Of a stretch of DNA of 64,000 nt, positions 49,985 to 59,015 are shown in pieces. The DNA is from Actinomyces oris. Lineage in GTDB: Bacteria > Actinomycetota > Actinomycetes > Actinomycetales > Actinomycetaceae. How positions within the stretch are numbered: position 1 is the stretch's first letter; every line of letters starts with the position of its first letter. A program made the translations under genes and the position numbers. A model generated the notes under the pieces. It worked only from the letters and a program-made list of their open reading frames with translations, had not been told where the DNA came from and searched no databases. The stretch lies in NCBI RefSeq assembly GCF_001937665.1, contig NZ_MSKL01000006.1, positions 124,001 to 188,000 of the forward strand, written 5' to 3'.

Positions 49985-50006
49985 TCTAGGGGCGATCGCC
50001 CCTAGA
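49985..50006. repeat. Perfect 22-nt palindrome upstream of flp
   Basis: The sequence is fully symmetric around GCGATCGC with arms extending to TCTAGGGG. It lies 14 bases after the response-regulator stop and about 105 bases before flp. It could be a terminator for the upstream operon or a regulator-binding site. Confidence 0.6.
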
Positions 50007-50019
50007 AGTGCCCTCGATG

Positions 50020-50658
50020 TCATCGTTGTTGTGGGCCGATCGCCTCCCGCCACCTAACAATGGCTTCGGCACGATTATGAACACCTAACTTAACGTACGC
50101 CGAGTTCAAGTAGTTCTTAACAGTACGAGGAGAAAGAAACTGTTCTTTGGCTATTTGCGCATTACTTTGTCCGCGTGATGCAGCCTCCAACACATCGGCT
50201 TCCCTCGCAGTCAGAACTTCCAATAGGGGATTTGTGGAGGTTGTGCATGTAGTTAGCGGTTGTAATGCCAATTGACCTGCCGCTTCAGGTCCTAGAACCA
50301 AGCCGCCTTGAATACATGTCGTGATAGCTCCTGTTATCTGCTCAGCGTCAAGGCTACCATGAACCAAATAACCCGACGCGCCGTTACCAATAGCTGACGT
50401 GATTGTTTCGGTGTCATCGTCCGACGTAAGCATAATGACCTTAGCAGTCTCCGCAAGTATCGGTAGCGCTTCCAGTCCACCCATTACCGGCATGCGGACA
50501 TCCAAAAGCACGACATCAGGTTGCGTTTCACGTGCAGTTGCTATCGCTTCTTTCCCATTAGAGGCCTCGAGTACGTGCTCGACATCATTCATCCGACTGA
50601 GTATACGTCCCAGACCTATCCTTACCACTGCGTTATCGTCAGCAACTAGTACAATCAC
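50020..50658 (-). CDS. NarL/FixJ-family response regulator
   Basis: The 212-residue regulator has a receiver domain with the phosphorylated Asp53 (VVLLDVRMP), acidic pair Asp7/Asp8 and the conserved Thr and Lys-like positions, then a LuxR-type helix-turn-helix (about 148-200: LTAREADVLEAASRGQSNAQ, LSPRTVKNYLNSAYVKLGV). GTG at 50658 has AAGGAG upstream. It follows the histidine kinase by 11 bases and directly precedes flp, so it is the likely regulator of this pilus. Confidence 0.93.
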   Translation of the reverse strand: MIVLVADDNAVVRIGLGRILSRMNDVEHVLEASNGKEAIATARETQPDVVLLDVRMPVMGGLEALPILAETAKVIMLTSDDDTETITSAIGNGASGYLVHGSLDAEQITGAITTCIQGGLVLGPEAAGQLALQPLTTCTTSTNPLLEVLTAREADVLEAASRGQSNAQIAKEQFLSPRTVKNYLNSAYVKLGVHNRAEAIVRWREAIGPQQR

Positions 50659-50669
50659 AATAGTGCTCC

Positions 50670-51899
50670 TTAACTACTTCTCAAAAGACTCTTCGTTTTC
50701 GGAATCGACGGGAGTGTAATGCTAGTCGAAGTCGGAATAGAGAGTCGTGCGATTGTTCCACCGTTCGGACTGCTCGAAATGCGTATGATTCCCCCCATCG
50801 AAAGCATACGCTCCTTCATCCCTTGGATTCCGTAGTGACCGGAAAGATTAGACTGTGACATTAATTCCAACGATTTTTCGTCGATACCAGTGCCGTCGTC
50901 CTCAATACGTACGTACAGGCATTCCTGTGTTCCTAAAAAGGTCGCACAAACGCGGTCGGCATTAGCATGCTTTTCAACGTTAGACAATATTTCACCGACC
51001 ACCCTCTGAGCTTGCCATGCACAATTTCCGTCGACCGAAACTTGAGTACCAGAACATACTACACGTACTTCAATACCGGTTCTATGGCCCCATTCCTTAA
51101 CATCACTAGACAAACGTTCTTTTAAATCGTGGCTCGGTACAGAACGCAGACTATGAAGAACATCACGTGACTCTTTGCTCAACTCATCTAATGCCTGAAA
51201 CAGCGTAAGTGCGTCGTCAGCGTAGTGCGTACCTGCGAGTCCATCATGGAGCACCTCAGCAAGCATCCGAGCGCCAGCCGCCGACTTTGCTACAGTATCG
51301 TGGATGTCTCTAGCGAGCACCAATCTTTCTTCAGCGGCTGCTTTAAATGAATTCGCTTGTACTAGTTCAGATGCTAGTTTCTCTATGTTAAGCATCTGTG
51401 CACTCAGCCTTTGCCCCAATATAATCATGACAAACGAGCCGACTGCAATTAGGGTAGCTAGATCAAGGGAGAGATAATATTTCATACTGACATAGATCGC
51501 GAATCCCGTTCCCGTGAACACTCCCCAGACTAGCGAAGTTCGAATACTAAGAAGTATTCCCATTAGCAACGCAGAAATCAGTAAGTATCCCGTGCAGAAT
51601 ACTAGCAACGACAGATTTCGCGTGATACCAAGGCTGGCTGTCGCAAGAATGGCCATAGCGTCAAAGGCGGTCATGGATACCAAAAGACTCGTGTCATAAA
51701 GTGGCATTTTCTGATAGAACCTACGAGAGAACAGCAAAGAGTTGCTGACGACGCCCAGTATCACAGCTGGTAAAAATTTCGAAACATCCGAGCCGTTTAG
51801 GCCCTCGACGGTAAGCATGAGAACGAAGCACAGCCTAAGATTGCGCAGCATTTTAATCATTGGCGTGATGGTCGCCTCCGCGAAACTTCTGCTAAACAT
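50670..51899 (-). CDS. Sensor histidine kinase, NarX/DesK-like
   Basis: This 409-residue kinase has about six membrane spans in residues 20-165, then a dimerisation helix with the phosphorylated His200 (LVLARDIHDTVAKSAAG, HisKA_3 type) and a HATPase domain with VVGEILSNVEKHANA (N box) and RIEDDGTGIDEKS, GHYGIQGMKERM (G boxes). The sensor is integral, with no large extracellular domain. Its ATG overlaps the end of tadC by 8 bases, so it is co-translated with the pilus machinery. Confidence 0.92.
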   Translation of the reverse strand: MFSRSFAEATITPMIKMLRNLRLCFVLMLTVEGLNGSDVSKFLPAVILGVVSNSLLFSRRFYQKMPLYDTSLLVSMTAFDAMAILATASLGITRNLSLLVFCTGYLLISALLMGILLSIRTSLVWGVFTGTGFAIYVSMKYYLSLDLATLIAVGSFVMIILGQRLSAQMLNIEKLASELVQANSFKAAAEERLVLARDIHDTVAKSAAGARMLAEVLHDGLAGTHYADDALTLFQALDELSKESRDVLHSLRSVPSHDLKERLSSDVKEWGHRTGIEVRVVCSGTQVSVDGNCAWQAQRVVGEILSNVEKHANADRVCATFLGTQECLYVRIEDDGTGIDEKSLELMSQSNLSGHYGIQGMKERMLSMGGIIRISSSPNGGTIARLSIPTSTSITLPSIPKTKSLLRSS

Positions 51900-52785
51900 C
51901 GAAAAGCCCCATAATAGACTCCCAGTTACTCACAAGCATTCCCCCGATCAAAAGAATTAGAGCACCTGGAACAATCATCATTGTGACGACAAGCGACACT
52001 TTCGGCTGTGCCTTTGCAGCGTTCCTTCTAACTTGCTGACCGTGCTGTCGTCTGACCTCCTGAGCAATTTGTCTAAGGGCATCTTCTAGCGGCGTGCCTA
52101 GTTCTTCAGACTGTAAAATAGCGGTAACAAATGTCGCAACACTTTCTGAACCATTACGTTCCCGCAGTCCCTCCATAGCCGTGCGCCTTGGGACGCCCAG
52201 TTGCATTTCGCGGCGCATCAGCCGCATTTCTTCAGCGAGTGGACCAGAATGCTGATCCGATACACGATCCAACGCCGTTCTGAATGGGAGTCCTGCAGCT
52301 ACAGTGACCGCCAGTACATCAAGAAAATCGGGAAGGTCTTTTTCGATACTTTCTTGCCTCGTTCTAATCGAAAGCATGAGCCAAGCGTGCATCCATGAAC
52401 TCATCAACACGAACGCGACTATTCCAGCAAGTATTTGATTACTTGCTGAAAAAAGGACTAGAAGCAATAGCCCAACACACACAAAACCTGACTGACGCTG
52501 AATGAACATTTGTGTAGTCAGGTTCGAGGACTGCCCTGCGGCTCTTAACTGTTTGGAAAGCAGGCTTAGGTAGTTTTTGGAGTACATACCACTTATTATT
52601 CGTTGAGTGGCACGACCTAATGAGTCAATAATCCGTGTGACGGGACCAACTTTAGTCTGGTCCGACGAGTCAATCAAATCCGTATCTATAACATCTTCAA
52701 AAGAAGAAGAACGAAGTAACTGAACGCCTCGAGCAGCTACTAGCACGATCAGCGCCGCTAACCCACCAAAACCGAGGGATACCAT
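51892..52785 (-). CDS. tadC: Tad inner-membrane platform protein TadC
   Basis: The 297-residue protein has the T2SF domain with FLDVLAVTVAAGLPFRTALD and AILQSEELGTPLEDALRQIA, flanked by spans near the N terminus, in the middle (about 108-140) and at the C terminus (about 268-290). With TadB it forms the membrane platform that TadA drives. Confidence 0.92.
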   Translation of the reverse strand: MVSLGFGGLAALIVLVAARGVQLLRSSSFEDVIDTDLIDSSDQTKVGPVTRIIDSLGRATQRIISGMYSKNYLSLLSKQLRAAGQSSNLTTQMFIQRQSGFVCVGLLLLVLFSASNQILAGIVAFVLMSSWMHAWLMLSIRTRQESIEKDLPDFLDVLAVTVAAGLPFRTALDRVSDQHSGPLAEEMRLMRREMQLGVPRRTAMEGLRERNGSESVATFVTAILQSEELGTPLEDALRQIAQEVRRQHGQQVRRNAAKAQPKVSLVVTMMIVPGALILLIGGMLVSNWESIMGLFDV

Positions 52786-52791
52786 AAAACG

Positions 52792-53718
52792 CTATACCTC
52801 CACTCGAGAAACAAGCCGCATCAGCAAAGTTCCACCTATGAACAGTACAGCAGAAGCGCCCATTGTCACTCTGCCAAGTAGACTCGTTGCCATCTGATCA
52901 AGCAAGCCCGGTTTGAATAGATTTAGTAGAATTACCGCACCTACGCCTATTCCGATTACAGCGTACCCTGCCACTGCTGCACCAAGAATTACAGTGCTTA
53001 CTTCTCGACGAAGTTCTTTCCGATCTTCTAATGTCTGTGACATTTCACTAAGCGCTGCGCTCAATGCTCCTCCAGTCTTAGACTGGATAATTATAGTCCG
53101 CATAAGAACATTAATTTCCCTAGACGGCATTCGGTCGGTAAGTTCATTCAGAACGTTGTCTAACGACCATCCCAAGTTTAGCTGTCGAGACATATGGCGC
53201 ATTTCCTGACCTGCCGGATCTGGCATTTCACGCCCCGCCATGGCTATACAGCGAGCTATTGATAGGCCGGCTGAGTTGCCGTTAGCTACAACGCGCGCTA
53301 GTTCAGGTAGTTGTGCAACAAAGTACTCCGTCCTTTTGATGCTTTTTCGCTTAAGCCACTGTCCAAATACCAAGGGGAGAGACAATGCGAGCACAGAACT
53401 ACCGATTTTACCGAAGAAGGCGCTCGTAGTAAACGCGAGAAACACCATCAGACACGAAAGAGACGCAACGGTAATTAACGGAGACCAGTTCACATCCGCA
53501 GCTCTCATCATTCGTTTCAGCTTAGCAAGAGGCCCACGCGATGTCATTCGAGATTCAACCATTCTGAAGTATTCACGGTTTGTTTGTTGTCCTCCAAAAG
53601 CCTCGGACTTTAAAGCACGCCTTCGGGATGCTTCGTCGACAAGCACCGACGTCGCCCATACACCAAATACTAGCGTCACTAAGAGTATTCCAAGTACTAC
53701 CCGTATAAAAGGATTCAT
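52792..53718 (-). CDS. tadB: Tad inner-membrane platform protein TadB
   Basis: This 308-residue T2SF-domain protein has LPELARVVANGNSAGLSIAR, MSRQLNLGWSLDNVLNELTD and TIIIQSKTGGALSAALSEMS, with spans at about 8-28, 80-110, 240-265 and 280-300. It is 47 bases after tadA and 6 before tadC. Confidence 0.92.
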   Translation of the reverse strand: MNPFIRVVLGILLVTLVFGVWATSVLVDEASRRRALKSEAFGGQQTNREYFRMVESRMTSRGPLAKLKRMMRAADVNWSPLITVASLSCLMVFLAFTTSAFFGKIGSSVLALSLPLVFGQWLKRKSIKRTEYFVAQLPELARVVANGNSAGLSIARCIAMAGREMPDPAGQEMRHMSRQLNLGWSLDNVLNELTDRMPSREINVLMRTIIIQSKTGGALSAALSEMSQTLEDRKELRREVSTVILGAAVAGYAVIGIGVGAVILLNLFKPGLLDQMATSLLGRVTMGASAVLFIGGTLLMRLVSRVEV

Positions 53719-53765
53719 GCTTTGTGTGCCTATCTGTTCAGGTTATTCAAACAACATTAACAGAA

Positions 53766-55004
53766 TCAGTTAAGTTTGGATGAAACCGCCTGGGGAAGCT
53801 CGAACAGACGAAAATTTCCATCCCCCTTTGTTGCCTTTTCGTATCTCATTATTGGCGCAGTCACGTATCCCTCCCGCCGCTCTGAAACTACGGCTTCAAT
53901 TTGTTTAACGCGCCGGATACCAGAGGAATCTCTTTCTAGCTGAATGACGACGTCGATCGCGCTATTTATTTGATCGCGAATAGTATCAACTGGCAATTCC
54001 AGATCTGACATACTAGCAAGCGTCTCGAGCCGCCCTAATGCGGCTTGTGCCGAATTAGCGTGCACTGTCGTTAGAGAACCTTCGTGCCCTGTATTCATCG
54101 CTTGTAGCATATCCATAGTTTCTCCCCCTCTTACCTCGCCTACCACAATGCGATCCGGTCTCATTCTCAGAGAATTTCGGACTAGATCACGAATGGTCAC
54201 TTCGCCTTTTCCTTCAGAGTTAGCGGGACGAGACTCCAACCGGACAACATGCGATTGTTGTAGTGATAGTTCGGCAGAATCTTCAATAGTGATGATGCGT
54301 TCGTGGTCTGGAATCAGTCCGGAAAGTGCGTTCAAAAAAGTGGTCTTTCCTGTACCAGTACCGCCGGATACCAGCATACTGAACTTCGATTGGACCATAG
54401 CAGCCAGCAATTCTGCAACTTCACTCGGTAGCGATGCTTTGGCAACAAGATCATGCATTCGATAGGGTTGAGGAAACCGTCGGATGGTCATTGTTGGACC
54501 ATCGAGCGCCAACGGTGGAATGATGACGTTAACACGTTCTCCACCCACAAGTCTTGCGTCGACCATGGGACTCGACTCATCAACCCTACGATTGACTGTC
54601 GATACGATACGATCAATAGTTTGATATAGTTCATCCTCAGAAGTAAATGCGGAAGGAATTTTTTCAATACGGCCTTTACGTTCGACGAATAGGTCATTAA
54701 CTCCGTTTACCATTATCTCCGTAATGCTTTGATCCGCAATTAACGGCTCAAGTACACCCAGTCCAACCGTGTCATCGACTATTCGTTGAATCAGAAGTGC
54801 ACGGCTTCGGCTTGACATCACAGGGCCCTCAAAAGAGAGGATACGAGCGAGAACTCTTTCGAGACGAGCTCGTTTTTGAGCCGGCGCTAAATCGGATACT
54901 TCCTCAATATTGATTTCCTCGAGAAGTCGACTGCGAAAACGTTTAATGAGGGCAGTCGCTTCATCTGTTGTTTTAGTTTGCGCTTTTCTATCCTTCAACG
55001 ACAT
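53766..55004 (-). CDS. tadA: Tad pilus assembly ATPase TadA (CpaF)
   Basis: The 412-residue hexameric ATPase powers Flp polymerisation. Walker A is GGTGTGKT (214-221); ITIEDSAELSLQQ carries the Asp box, RMRPDRIVVGEVRGGE is the Walker B region, and TTVHANSA the His box. The N-terminal domain (about 10-180) has the CpaF-type ITEIMVNGVNDLFVERKG. Its ATG shares one base with the tadE stop. Confidence 0.96.
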   Translation of the reverse strand: MSLKDRKAQTKTTDEATALIKRFRSRLLEEINIEEVSDLAPAQKRARLERVLARILSFEGPVMSSRSRALLIQRIVDDTVGLGVLEPLIADQSITEIMVNGVNDLFVERKGRIEKIPSAFTSEDELYQTIDRIVSTVNRRVDESSPMVDARLVGGERVNVIIPPLALDGPTMTIRRFPQPYRMHDLVAKASLPSEVAELLAAMVQSKFSMLVSGGTGTGKTTFLNALSGLIPDHERIITIEDSAELSLQQSHVVRLESRPANSEGKGEVTIRDLVRNSLRMRPDRIVVGEVRGGETMDMLQAMNTGHEGSLTTVHANSAQAALGRLETLASMSDLELPVDTIRDQINSAIDVVIQLERDSSGIRRVKQIEAVVSERREGYVTAPIMRYEKATKGDGNFRLFELPQAVSSKLN

Positions 55005-55384
55005 CAGGCATCTCTCCTCAGCCGAAAGGTTGCTTTATCTTTGAGCGTAAACCGACCAAATTCGAAGAAACCAGGTACACCAATAGGAACTTGAGCCGTC
55101 ACTTCAACGCATTCCTTTCCGCACCTGTCAATTTCACGCAACGTAACCGATTCCGGCAATGATGTGCTAACCGCTCTTGCTACTGAGTCTCCCCTTTCTA
55201 GGGCACGCGCTCCATCCCGAGCTGCGTCACGCACATGTGATGCTGCGAACATGATACTAATCCCTTGCAGCATCACCAGAACTATCGCGATAATTACAGG
55301 AACTAACGCAGCCAACTCCACCGCCGCCTGGCCTTTGTGTTTATTTATTAAATTTTTCACTTGAGCCTGGTTTACGCGCAGCAC
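55004..55384 (-). CDS. tadE: TadE-like minor pseudopilin
   Basis: This 126-residue protein has a prepilin-type site KG|QAAVELAALV with Glu23 at +5, a hydrophobic helix (about 24-45) and the ARDGARALERG segment typical of TadE. A C-terminal CGKECVEV and strand-rich end follow. It is 6 bases after the TadZ-TadE fusion gene. Confidence 0.9.
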   Translation of the reverse strand: MLRVNQAQVKNLINKHKGQAAVELAALVPVIIAIVLVMLQGISIMFAASHVRDAARDGARALERGDSVARAVSTSLPESVTLREIDRCGKECVEVTAQVPIGVPGFFEFGRFTLKDKATFRLRRDA

Positions 55385-55390
55385 GCCATT

Positions 55391-57292
55391 TTACCTTTCC
55401 CATTGGATTTGAGCAGTTGACTCCGCCGTTCTCATTCCGGGAGGTAAAGCCGGCGCATCTATGGTGACCTTTACTTTATCGCCGCTAATCGGAGTTACTT
55501 TCAATCCTGAAACCAGAGATTGTGGAACGTTCCTTGAGACCGACTTCATTACTTGCCTATCGGACATTCCAATGGAATAGTCCCGTGCGGCTTCTTGCGC
55601 CGTGTTATGTGCTATCAATGAGGCACCGGCAAACAAGAGAAGTTCAACAAACAAAACGAATAGTCCAGTTGCGATGATAAAGGTTCCGGCGAACTCTACT
55701 GCCGTAGCGCCTTCTTCTCGTCGTTTAGAGCGCCGTTGCTCGCTTCGGGCTTCATTCGACGAAGCAAGGCTGCGTCCGTCCCGCAGCCACTCTTCGTTGC
55801 GGACGCTTCTCACGTCATGAGCTTGCGGACGAGAAGAAGGAGGTACACGGGGCGGTAGAGAAGGCCCAGATGAACGGCTGGTTGCTTCAGTTAATATGAC
55901 ACGTTTGCCTTGCTGTAGCTCGGATTGACGCCCTTCAAAGTTTGTTTCAAAGTTCGAATCGATTGACTTTCCGGCTAGGTGCCCTACCATCTTGGCTTGC
56001 GTTTGATGCGCTTGCATCCTTGCCGGAGGGAAACTTTCGGAAGGCCGCTTACTTTTTTTTCTTTTCCTTCTAAACCATCGACGACCAGGTACGTTTTCCG
56101 AAGAGTGTTTATCCTTTTCTGCGTATCCATCGTCTGCTTGATGCGATAAATCAGCTTCGGAACCCAGAAGACCCGCAATATCTCGCCCAACATTCATCAT
56201 TGGAGCGAAGTCGAGATTAAGGAGATCACCAGAGTTTATGGCCGACTCTATGCGAGAAGAACTATCCGGCATTGTTGAAATTAAAGCGCTGTCTATTAGT
56301 TTGGATGCGCTAGACGGCTGAATTTCGTTGTAGCGAGATATACGGTTAAGGACCACGTACACTGGCGTGTTACGCGCTAGTTCGAGACGAACTAAGGTTT
56401 CCTTGAATCTGCGTACTGCTCGCAAAGATGGCACTTCGGGTGTTGAAACAACAACTATTACATCAGCAAGATCTAGAACTGCCGCTGTTGCTCCATCGAT
56501 ACGCGAACCGCAGTCTACGATGATGTGGTTGTAGTTGTATCGCATTGCTTGAAGAATCTGATTAGACTCTGCCTCGGTCATTTCTTCACCGTTCTCCGTG
56601 TGCTCAGGAGCAGGGAACAGATCCATGCCGGAACGCACAGGATATGCAACTTCGGCGAGTTCTCGGCTACCTAGTTCCGAAGCAACCGAAACTAGATCAA
56701 CTAACGAATGACGTGCACGAACACCACAGTATGAAGCTAAATCACCTTTACGTAGATCGAAATCCAATACGGCAGTAGCACTTTTAAGCGAAACACTTCT
56801 TGCTGCAGCAAGTGCAATCATCGAAGTGCCTACGCCACCTTTTGCACCAAATACGGCCACCGTACGACCGACGGCTTGTCGATTCAGAGACTGCCGTTCG
56901 CTTTCGATTTGCCCTCCTGCAGCCTGCGCCCATGCGGTAAGGGAACGTAAGCGTTCGGCATACCTTTCGACAGACGGAGGAAGAGGCAGGATCGCACGAG
57001 CTCCAGCATCGATGGCCCGAATCATGAGTTCACTGTCGGTTCGTACTGACAAAAGGCATGCTGGGGTAAGCGGTGCGAGTACAGAAATTTCTCGCAGGAC
57101 CGTAAGACCCTGTTCGCCTTCCACGCCTTCATCCACTAGAATAATATCAATATCTTGACGTTGAAGTTCTACACGTGCCTGTGACGCGGAGGTGAGCACG
57201 AGCGGCGTATTAAAACCATTCAACTCGGAAAGGACTGCGGAAACAGAGCTTAACGTCTCTCTGTTCGAAGTTAACAGGAGAACTTTGGTCAT
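55391..57292 (-). CDS. TadZ/CpaE-like ATPase fused to a TadE-like pseudopilin
   Basis: One 633-residue frame contains two normally separate proteins. Residues 1-130 form a receiver-like domain, 140-390 a MinD/ParA-type ATPase (CpaE form of the P-loop, GAKGGVGTS at 149-157; HIIVDCGSR; YVVLNRISRYNE). A basic, low-complexity linker (about 395-520) leads to a complete TadE-like pseudopilin (526-633): EEG|ATAVEFAGTF with Glu533 at +5, a hydrophobic helix and AQEAARDYSIG. TadZ normally sits at the cytoplasmic pole as an assembly hub, TadE outside; the fusion would place the linker at the membrane, with the prepilin site in the middle of the chain. Confidence 0.9.
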   Translation of the reverse strand: MTKVLLLTSNRETLSSVSAVLSELNGFNTPLVLTSASQARVELQRQDIDIILVDEGVEGEQGLTVLREISVLAPLTPACLLSVRTDSELMIRAIDAGARAILPLPPSVERYAERLRSLTAWAQAAGGQIESERQSLNRQAVGRTVAVFGAKGGVGTSMIALAAARSVSLKSATAVLDFDLRKGDLASYCGVRARHSLVDLVSVASELGSRELAEVAYPVRSGMDLFPAPEHTENGEEMTEAESNQILQAMRYNYNHIIVDCGSRIDGATAAVLDLADVIVVVSTPEVPSLRAVRRFKETLVRLELARNTPVYVVLNRISRYNEIQPSSASKLIDSALISTMPDSSSRIESAINSGDLLNLDFAPMMNVGRDIAGLLGSEADLSHQADDGYAEKDKHSSENVPGRRWFRRKRKKSKRPSESFPPARMQAHQTQAKMVGHLAGKSIDSNFETNFEGRQSELQQGKRVILTEATSRSSGPSLPPRVPPSSRPQAHDVRSVRNEEWLRDGRSLASSNEARSEQRRSKRREEGATAVEFAGTFIIATGLFVLFVELLLFAGASLIAHNTAQEAARDYSIGMSDRQVMKSVSRNVPQSLVSGLKVTPISGDKVKVTIDAPALPPGMRTAESTAQIQWER

Positions 57293-58092
57293 CGCTGCAC
57301 TCCATTCTTGTCGTTCGGTGCAACGCCGGGCTGGTTGCCATTGTTATTATTAGGATCGCTGCCACTCGGATCAGATTGGCCGGAGGAGCCAGTTGTAGAA
57401 GAGTCACTGTAGTTAGACTGATCATCAGTGAGAGGTTGTGAGTCTCCCGTACCTCTCAGTGCGAGACGAAGTTTGACAGCAAAACTTTCCGCATATGCAA
57501 CCTTCAAGGTATCGGCGGTTGAAAGCGAGAAGGTGACAGGAACTGCTTTATCCTCCGAAAATGAACCAGAAGAGTTCTCTTGTTCAATTGTTTTCTCAAC
57601 ACCTACATTAATAATCAAGGCGTTCTGCACTATGACCTTCGCCTTTCTTTCTTTGGTGTTTTCATCTTCTACTGTGGCGACGATATCTACGTAGTCGCCT
57701 GCCGACACTCGACCAGCAACTCCCGTTTCTGCATCGACCATAATTGCCACTTCTCGATTTCCTTCAGCTAGACCCGGAGGATTCGTAAGCATTCCTTTTT
57801 GTATAACAGATCCGGCGCCATAAGATCCGACACTGACAAGTCCTTCAATTTGTCCGAATGATGACACCGCATTGGATGGAGCCCATCGTTTGGGAAGTTC
57901 GACTACTTCAACATCCTTTTCGTCGATTTTGTGCATTGGCTCGATGTTCGCCGTCAACTGCAGTACCTTCACCATCGGCCCAACCTGGGAGGAAACCGAA
58001 TTCACATAGGTTACAACACCGACGAACGTTAGTGCTGCCCCGAGAATCGTGACTAGAAGCAGGAGAACGCCGCGTCGCTGTCTCGGATTCAT
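57289..58092 (-). CDS. cpaB: CpaB/RcpC-type Flp pilus assembly protein
   Basis: The 267-residue protein has an N-terminal span (about 8-28), an SAF domain (IEPMHKIDEKDVEVVELPKR, GAGSVIQKGMLTNPPG) and the RcpC domain (AIMVDAETGVAGRVSAGDYV, DIVATVEDENTKERKAKVIV). A Ser/Asp/Gly/Asn-rich C-terminal tail follows from 220. It is coupled by ATGA overlaps on both sides. Confidence 0.92.
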   Translation of the reverse strand: MNPRQRRGVLLLLVTILGAALTFVGVVTYVNSVSSQVGPMVKVLQLTANIEPMHKIDEKDVEVVELPKRWAPSNAVSSFGQIEGLVSVGSYGAGSVIQKGMLTNPPGLAEGNREVAIMVDAETGVAGRVSAGDYVDIVATVEDENTKERKAKVIVQNALIINVGVEKTIEQENSSGSFSEDKAVPVTFSLSTADTLKVAYAESFAVKLRLALRGTGDSQPLTDDQSNYSDSSTTGSSGQSDPSGSDPNNNNGNQPGVAPNDKNGVQR

Positions 58093-58865
58093 GAAACGTG
58101 CCTTTCAGTAATAGAATACGGATGGGAGGTAGATGCGCTCGAACTACGCGTTCCACAGAAAGGGCATCCAATTGGAGGAATTAGCCTCCCGCAACTCCGG
58201 CAAGTCACTACTTGCACTGAGCTCAAAGCGAAACCTACAGATGCACGAAGATCTTCGACTACTGACATTTCAGCCCATCGACGTGCACCGTAGGGATATG
58301 CTTCAGACGGCGGCAAAATTATATGCGGTTGCCCTCCATTTATCGTCACCTTCATTGCCGATTTTTCAGTGCCAGATGCCCAACAGATCGCTCTTGCTCC
58401 ATTGGTGCCCCATACGATAGATGACGACGACCGGACTTTACCCGAGTTGAGATCAACATCAAACGATGCCCCCGGGAAGAAACTTCTTAAGTGCTGGCCA
58501 AGCCCTGGACTTGCCTGTGATAGTTTTGAAACCGACGACAAGGCAACCCGTGTCCAGCATCGATTACCAACTATTTCCGCGACATGTTGAGCTAGTCCGT
58601 ATGACGTCGGAGGAAGCATGCTCAACGCTCTCAGAACGAGCGCTTGTCTTGTACGCGGTCCTTGACTCACAATCAATGCCAAATCACCACGGGCAATCAC
58701 TTCCCGGGTCATGATTGAGGGGCGTGCGGCGTCGTCTTTTGTGCAGACAAGGAGCGAGTCGCCTCTAATAGAGGACACCAGTTCAACGGCTTCATCAAGC
58801 GAGGACACCGTCCAGCAGCCCTGCGGTGCAGGATCGCCCACTTCCATGCCCGAGACTAGAATCAT
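58089..58865 (-). CDS. Hypothetical protein with C-terminal zinc ribbon, first gene of the Tad operon
   Basis: This 258-residue protein is unrecognised. Most of it looks like an alpha/beta domain (ELVSSIRGDSLLVCTKDD, DLALIVSQGPRTRQALVLRA), and near the C terminus a four-Cys cluster CRSCGRLIPPIGCPFCG forms a likely zinc ribbon. It has no signal peptide. ATG at 58865 follows AAGGAG; the frame before it is ignored. As the first gene, coupled to cpaB by ATGA, it is probably a cytoplasmic pilus component or regulator. Confidence 0.8.
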   Translation of the reverse strand: MILVSGMEVGDPAPQGCWTVSSLDEAVELVSSIRGDSLLVCTKDDAARPSIMTREVIARGDLALIVSQGPRTRQALVLRALSMLPPTSYGLAQHVAEIVGNRCWTRVALSSVSKLSQASPGLGQHLRSFFPGASFDVDLNSGKVRSSSSIVWGTNGARAICWASGTEKSAMKVTINGGQPHIILPPSEAYPYGARRWAEMSVVEDLRASVGFALSSVQVVTCRSCGRLIPPIGCPFCGTRSSSASTSHPYSITERHVS

Positions 58866-59015
58866 CTGATCTCTCCTTGCAGGGTGCGTTTGAAGAGGAA
58901 CCAACGGCGTAGGTCGCAAGGCCTACTTGTTGCCTAGACAACGAACTCAGCGTAACTGAACCGTTATCTGAGTGCCGACTGGGATGTCGAGAGGGTTCTC
59001 ACACTTGCTTACCGG

